Positions 63,772 to 64,000 of a DNA stretch of 64,000 bases are shown here, piece by piece (position 1 is the stretch's first letter; each line of letters begins with the position of its first letter). The stretch spans positions 3,720,001 to 3,784,000 of the forward strand of contig NZ_CP134195.1 of assembly GCF_031585635.1 (NCBI RefSeq), read 5' to 3'. The notes beneath the pieces are model-generated. The model saw only the letters and a program-made list of their open reading frames with translations, was not told the origin of the DNA and searched no databases. The DNA is from Paraburkholderia sp. FT54. Its GTDB lineage: Bacteria; Pseudomonadota; Gammaproteobacteria; Burkholderiales; Burkholderiaceae. Both the position numbers and the translations under genes were made by a program.

Positions 63772-64000
63772 ATGCGCATAATCCTGATCACCGGTATATC
63801 CGGCTCCGGCAAATCAGTTGCCCTGAACGCGCTTGAAGACGCAGGCTATTACTGCGTCGACAACCTGCCGCCGCGTTTCCTGCCGCAACTGGCTTCCTAT
63901 CTCGCCGAGGACGGGCAAGATCGCCTCGCGGTCGCGATCGACGCGCGTTCGAGCGCCTCGCTCGATGAAATGCCCGCCATGATCCGCGACCTGTCGCGTG
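63772..64000 (+). CDS. rapZ: RNase adapter protein RapZ, 5' part
   Basis: Only the first 76 codons are in the window, beginning [19 protein letters not shown] with Walker A GISGSGKS (8-15) and [25 protein letters not shown], characteristic of RapZ/YvcJ. In enterobacteria RapZ guides small RNA turnover for glucosamine-6-phosphate synthesis; family members are nucleotide-binding. The gene follows hprK by 97 bp and continues past the right edge. Confidence 0.93.
   Translation, partial: MRIILITGISGSGKSVALNALEDAGYYCVDNLPPRFLPQLASYLAEDGQDRLAVAIDARSSASLDEMPAMIRDLSR

Overview
The window reads as a stretch of the main chromosome of a beta-proteobacterium of the Burkholderia sensu lato group, most likely Paraburkholderia. 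The reasons are the high GC content with strong GC3 codon use, the DUF3683-type FAD/FeS dehydrogenase next to biosynthetic ilvA, and the housekeeping order kdsD-kdsC-lptC-lptA-lptB-rpoN-hpf-ptsN-hprK-rapZ at the right end. Species is inferred from gene content and not proven. No rRNA, tRNA, CRISPR array, insertion sequence or prophage was seen.

Left part (1-15 kb): a partial FAD oxidoreductase diverges from ilvA, a 5'-nucleotidase gene and queF. Next comes a D-amino-acid module: RidA, D-aminoacylase and an RpiR regulator on one strand, facing a PLP-dependent D-amino-acid deaminase. A MarR/DHA2 efflux operon, an EcsC-family gene, an esterase and a secreted CHRD protein follow.

Regulatory and respiratory part (15-34 kb): a large BvgS-like hybrid sensor kinase, an aquaporin and three successive LuxR-type response regulators lie on one strand. 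They are followed by an MFS/LysR divergent pair with tandem operator-like repeats. A compact ba3-type (B-family) heme-copper oxidase operon comes next, with three multiheme c cytochromes and a tiny single-helix protein directly before subunit II. A chemoreceptor gene with a sigma-28-like promoter and a duplicated 3' end follows.

Catabolic part (34.7-42.3 kb): a seven-gene set of MaoC hydratase, MFS carrier, MmgE/PrpD, acyl-CoA dehydrogenase, CaiB CoA-transferase, GntR regulator and CitE-like lyase. Its enzyme set matches the itaconate/C5-dicarboxylate (Ict-Ich-Ccl, Rip) pathway known from Pseudomonas. A palindrome in front of the operon fits its GntR/HutC regulator.

Right part (42.5-64 kb): ssb, an MFS gene, uvrA, an AI-2E-family permease, a collapsed TonB receptor remnant beside a PepSY gene with a Fur-like site, purU, a Nudix gene, a LysE exporter, apt and a Kef-type antiporter. 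The window ends with the lipopolysaccharide transport/Kdo genes and the rpoN-PTS regulatory cluster, and cuts off inside rapZ.
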